Shown here: positions 60,122-64,000 of the stretch, piece after piece
How positions within the stretch are numbered: position 1 is the first letter of the stretch
How the letters are laid out: the number at the start of each line of letters is the position of its first letter
NCBI GenBank assembly: GCA_022453515.1
Contig: JAJNNY010000034.1
Coordinates: forward strand, 1-64,000
Direction: 5' to 3'
Source of the DNA: Astrocystis sublimbata
Lineage: Eukaryota; Ascomycota; Sordariomycetes; Xylariales; Xylariaceae
DNA length: 64,000 bases
The notes under the pieces: generated by a model
Told to the model about the DNA's origin: nothing
Database searches by the model: none
Seen by the model: only the letters and a program-made list of their open reading frames with translations
Position numbers and translations under genes: made by a program

Positions 60122-61365
60122 GAGAAAGTTGTGTCTCGCCCTGTATGGATTGATGATCACTTTTCACTGTCACGGTCGCGGTCCCAGTCACAGTACTGAA
60201 CATTACTACTAAAGACCAAGCAGTGCTCTAACGCTACCAAACTCGTTGCATTAGGGAAGCCGAGAGCCACTATGCGAAGATCGGTAGTGAGTTGCGCCGC
60301 TTCTAAGTTTCATTTACCCTCGGGCACACTCGAGCGCTTAGCCGATTGATGGCTCGGAATTATGCACGTCCCCGAGGGTGTCTTACCTATAAGCTTTGCG
60401 AAAGACGGATGGTGCCAAGTTTCCCAAACGATCCAGACTGTTAAATCCAGATCCTCGCAGTCGTGCATTGATGCAGAAGGGCCTCTCCGCATTTCGACAT
60501 CAGTATGTTCGCATTATATGCGTATCGTGACTTAGCGGAATACCAATTATTCCGCCAAAGCCTGACGTTCAAATTGAGGGGAAACAAATGACGAGGTGGT
60601 GTCTGGTGATAGGTCACAGCCGGCGGCTGGGGGGGATGATATTGGCCGATGCGCAAAGACGGACAGTATGGTCGGGAAAGAAGCACAGTCGTGGTTGTGT
60701 TTGTGTGATTATGGAAGTTAGGGGGGTTGATACCAAAGAGTGAGCGTTGCGTTGTGTTGTGTGTTGGGGTTATTGTGTTTGTGAGAAGCCGTGGTCTTAC
60801 TTAGAATAAGGGCGCTAACGAGAGACGAAGCCTAACTATAGCATACGATCAGGACAGAACGAAACGAAAGGGCATTGCGCTGCGTTGTCGGAGACAGGAA
60901 TGGCATTGCATGATTTTATAGTATAAATACACATCCCTTCGAGTCATAATACTGTGTAACGTGTCTCGACATGATGTGTAGTGCTGCAAGAATGCTTGAG
61001 GTAGGTACCTGGGGCGTGAGAACTAGTCAATGGCAAGAGGGGCGAGGGTTGTGGTAGAGCATCATGAGCATCGTGACATGAATTTAAGTCTTTGAAGTTG
61101 AGTTGGGTATACTGACCGAGTAAGTATGTTTAAATTTAAAGGGTCCCAAAGTGATTATATTATAGTAAAGGAGGAATAGAATGACATTGCGTTTAACTTT
61201 CACATACTATAGTATATCTCTGTTTCCGGAATCATCCAACTCAACTCAGTTCACTTTTTTTTCCCCAATCTTTCCTTCAACCTTTCCCCAAACCCCCTTA
61301 CATACTTACCCACTCACATCCCAACCCATCCAACCACCTTTTCTCCTCTCTCCTCGCCTACCTAC
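60122..61365. other. convergent intergenic region
   Basis: About 1.2 kb between the ends of grrA and the decarboxylase gene. No gene seen. A pyrimidine-rich stretch at 61240-61380 immediately follows the decarboxylase stop on its own strand and is likely to be its 3' flank. Confidence 0.5.
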
Positions 61366-63254
61366 CTACCCCTTAACAACAGCCAAGCGGCTCCGAACAG
61401 GGACGTTGCACGCCCTGCCCATCTCGGGGAAGCCTTCGACAGCGACGCCCTCTCGGAAAAGCAGGCAGTGGCTCGACCCGCCGAAGTGGAACATGCCGAG
61501 CTGTGCGCCCTTTTCGACGTGCTGGCCCGCCTGCACCGTGATGTCGCAGGTGGAGACTTCGTCCATGCCCACGCCGATAAAGGCCATCAAGCCAATGGCG
61601 GCGTTGTCGGACTGGATGAAGATTATCGCGCGCGTCGCGAGGGCTGAGAGGTAGGATTGCGAGACGCGCAGGCCCGAGGTGTTGATTGCGTAGCATCCCG
61701 CCACTGCGTCGTTGTCATCTTCGAAATCCATCTTTGAATCGCGTTTTGAAGCGCCTTTGGTAGTAGAAGAGCGGAAAAGCGGCTCGCTGAAATACGTCCC
61801 CTCAGCCACATACGCCTTTACAACCCTGCCGGACACGGGGCTGTGCCAGCGGTGGTAGGATAATGCGGATAAAAAAGCTTGATACACGGTGCTGTTGGCG
61901 AATTGCGCGGCGAGCGGGTCGGATGCGAGCATGTCTAAAATGGAATACGGCTGCGCTTTTATCCAGAATTGCGCGCGCAGGGCACAGTTGTGCGAGAGCT
62001 GGTAGGGCATCGATTCGCAGGCGTTGGCTATTATCGAGGCGTCTGAGGGGGATGCGATGGGGCGGATTGAGGGGCGGAGGGGGCGGGTGAAGAATTCTGG
62101 GAGTGCATGGTTTTAGTGGTGTTTTGAAGTAGGGGATGGGGAATGGGGAATGGGACTTGGGATTCGAGCTGGAGTTACATGTGGTTATCTAGGTGAGGTG
62201 AGGTGGAGGTGAGGTGATGGAACTTACCGTCCCACGAGGTATACCCATAGTGCTTCGCGCTCGGGTCGCAGACGTACATGTCTTCGAACGCGTGGCTTGT
62301 CTCGCATGGCGCGTTGGCGACTTCCATGAGGTCGCTCTTGCCGTGCGAGGAGAACCAGCCGTTGCTTTCTGTCGTGAGGACTTCGGCTGATTGGGGTGAC
62401 TGGGTAGGTATAATTAATTAGGGCTTGGATAAGTTGATTGTGTTTGCTAGAGGAATGGAGTTTAGGGGGGGATGGAGGGGATATGTAGCGTGGCAGTGGA
62501 AATGAGAAAGGAGAAAGGAAGAGAGGAGGGGGGAGGAAGGGTTGGGGATAGCTGATATTACCTGGAGAAATCTGCCCCATTCCATCAAGATCTTCTTGAC
62601 CATCTTGTTGACTTCTGGGTCTAGGAAGGCTGCGTGGCCACTGATGAGGTGTTAGCATTTGTACATACAAGCATCGTGGGCGCGTTGCTATTTGAGATGA
62701 AGATGATAGGGGCAAGAGGTAAGGGGTCAGGGTGATTTGATTCACCTACCTCGGCGTCGCCATAACATAATCAAACACCGAAACCATCGGCACGCCCACC
62801 ATGCCGACCCCAAAAGCGCAGTCGTTCCACTGCGGCGCCTGCGTGAAGATGTGGTTCAGCACATCCAGCATGTGGCGGTAGTCTCGGATCTGCCGCTTCC
62901 CCGTGGGGTCGTTGTAGTACGGCTTCTTGAGCGGCACCTCGTCCCACATCTGCGTGAAGTACATGTAGATCCGCGAGTTGCCCTCGATGAGCTCTTTGAA
63001 TTCTTGCAGGACTGGGATCAGAGGGGTCGCGGTGTGCGTGTCGACGTGCTTGATCCGCTTCGAGAGCCAGTCGTGTTGCACGCGGTGGTCGTGGGGAAGC
63101 CAGGAGCCGAGACTAAGGGGGTCGGTTGGTCACATTGTGTTTGTTGTTGCTGGGGATTGACATCTGGGGGCTGGGGGTGAAGGTGAGGGAGAGCTTACTG
63201 TTGCATCTTGTGCTCTTGGGGGATGTCGACCCCGTCGCCGTGTTGGTGCACCAT
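61366..63254 (-). CDS. phosphatidylserine decarboxylase-family pyruvoyl enzyme (PsiD-like architecture)
   Basis: Five exons on the minus strand (63254-63199, 63112-62750, 62640-62562, 62399-62228, 62096-61366) join to 466 residues; introns are 86-162 bases. The N-terminal half has the fungal PSD-associated domain (GSWLPHDHRVQHDWL, GNSRIYMYFTQMWDEVP, FDYVMATPSGHAAF). The C-terminal half is the catalytic PSD domain: EFFTRPLRP, YHRWHSPVSGRVV, IGLMAFIGVGMDEVSTC, and the self-cleavage region HFGGSSHCLLF, where the Ser after Gly would form the pyruvoyl group. The classical motif is LGST; here GGSS replaces it, as in the amino-acid decarboxylase branch that includes Psilocybe PsiD. No mitochondrial or Golgi targeting segment is seen at the start. 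So either a cytosolic PSD-like enzyme or an amino-acid decarboxylase; the substrate cannot be decided here. Confidence 0.88.
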
Positions 63255-63829
63255 TGTTGATGATTAGTTCTAATGTGCAGTTGAATTGATTGAAGATGTG
63301 GCTGAAGTTGTTGTTGAGAATTACGAGGGTCGAACTTCAAGGAGACTCTATGTGTGCTTGGCAAATACTATATATCTCAAGTAGGTAAGCATAGTCGACA
63401 ACTAAATCCGAAAATGATAGAGGGTGCGGAAGAGGCGGCAGACGGCTACGGGACATTGTTCATGATGCCGACTGGTGATGTAATCTTGATTGCTGTCTGC
63501 GATGAGCTCATTCGCGAAGAAGAGTGTAAGCGACAGATCAAGCTCGATAAAGTGAAGCTAGAGGAGGGGCACAGGGCACAGGGTGCAAAGGATGACCCTT
63601 CAATGACATCTTATTGTTTTACTGTCTTCAGACCATTCAGGGTCTCTGTTCATTACATTAAGTAAACGTCATCAATATCCGCCGTCATCCTCAGTTACCA
63701 ACGCCGGACACAACAAACGCCGCGACCAAACGCTCTCAATGGCCCATACCAATCATGTACTGTCGGAAATGTCCCGGCCATGCATGTTTTCTCGAAGCTA
63801 ATGAAAAGAACTGATTATCCGTTTCTTCA
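63255..63829. other. intergenic region near the right edge
   Basis: No supported gene. A 103-codon plus-strand frame (63354-63665) has no recognisable domain or splice partner. Confidence 0.45.
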
Positions 63830-64000
63830 TCATATCGGTCTTTCCCAGTCTGCGCTCTCGAGCCACTGCATAAAGTCGCTGTCGTGACCAAGGAATGGCA
63901 CTTCAATTCCCCAATTGGTTTCTCCCAACTGAAACTCGAGCGGATCCGGCGGCATATTCCACTCGTGATGAGGCATCGTCTCGCTCTGGAAAGCGCTCAT
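63830..64000 (-). CDS. partial gene cut by the right edge, C-terminal 56 residues, possible transcription factor tail
   Basis: Minus-strand frame open from the window end to a TGA at 63830. It contains FLGHDSDFMQWLESADW, an acidic and aromatic tail of the kind seen at the ends of fungal zinc-cluster transcription factors. An ATG happens to lie at the very edge, but the gene probably continues beyond the window. No DNA-binding domain is visible, so the assignment is tentative. It would be transcribed in the same direction as the pyruvoyl decarboxylase gene. Confidence 0.4.
   Translation of the reverse strand: MSAFQSETMPHHEWNMPPDPLEFQLGETNWGIEVPFLGHDSDFMQWLESADWERPI

Noticed and set aside
63354..63665. 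103-codon plus-strand frame near the right edge
   Set aside because: No domain, no splice partner and no signal peptide; it lies in the promoter of the decarboxylase gene.

Overview
The window comes from a filamentous ascomycete (Pezizomycotina, probably Sordariomycetes-like; the class is an inference). Protein-coding genes are broken by short introns of about 45-160 bases with GT...AG ends and CTAAC-type branch points. Several products are typical of moulds: a GrrA F-box protein, a CBM1-GH6 cellobiohydrolase, NACHT-type NLR proteins and a Mug190-type C2 protein. I saw no rRNA, no convincing tRNA, no intact transposon and no CRISPR array.

Layout. 1-4.2 kb: an Ayr1-like reductase and the wreck of a berberine-bridge-type FAD oxidoreductase. 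4.3-8.4 kb: a large Mug190/tricalbin-type membrane-contact protein. 9-11.7 kb: a cytochrome P450 with five exons and a frameshifted DUF924 gene. 12.6-17 kb: an NLR-like protein with a lipase-like N-terminus, a NACHT ATPase and an unrecognised C-terminus. 17-21.1 kb: gene-poor, ending in the promoter of an ammonium permease (21.1-22.8 kb). 24-28 kb: a methyltransferase and the AP-2 mu subunit. 28.8-33.8 kb: acyl-CoA thioesterase, P450 and SMP30-like propeller, which may be a small metabolic cluster. 35.5-38.7 kb: a small secreted cysteine-rich protein and a cellobiohydrolase. 39.3-42.7 kb: a second STAND/NACHT gene, interrupted by one frameshift. 44.3-46.4 kb: a short-chain dehydrogenase facing a UbiA prenyltransferase. 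46.4-53.0 kb: no gene that I can support. 53-54.4 kb: a cupin protein. 57.7-60.1 kb: GrrA. 61.4-63.3 kb: a PSD/PsiD-like pyruvoyl decarboxylase. The right edge cuts a gene that may be a zinc-cluster regulator.

Housekeeping genes (AP-2 mu, GrrA, ammonium permease, Mug190) alternate with accessory genes (two NLR-like genes, two P450s, UbiA, FAD-oxidase relic, secreted proteins). Three genes carry lesions: the FAD oxidoreductase, the DUF924 gene and the second NLR. The most interesting content is the pair of NLR-like proteins: one has a hydrolase effector and no recognisable repeat sensor, the other has a C-terminal membrane segment. Exon joins given below were placed by reading-frame continuity plus splice consensus and have not been tested against transcripts.
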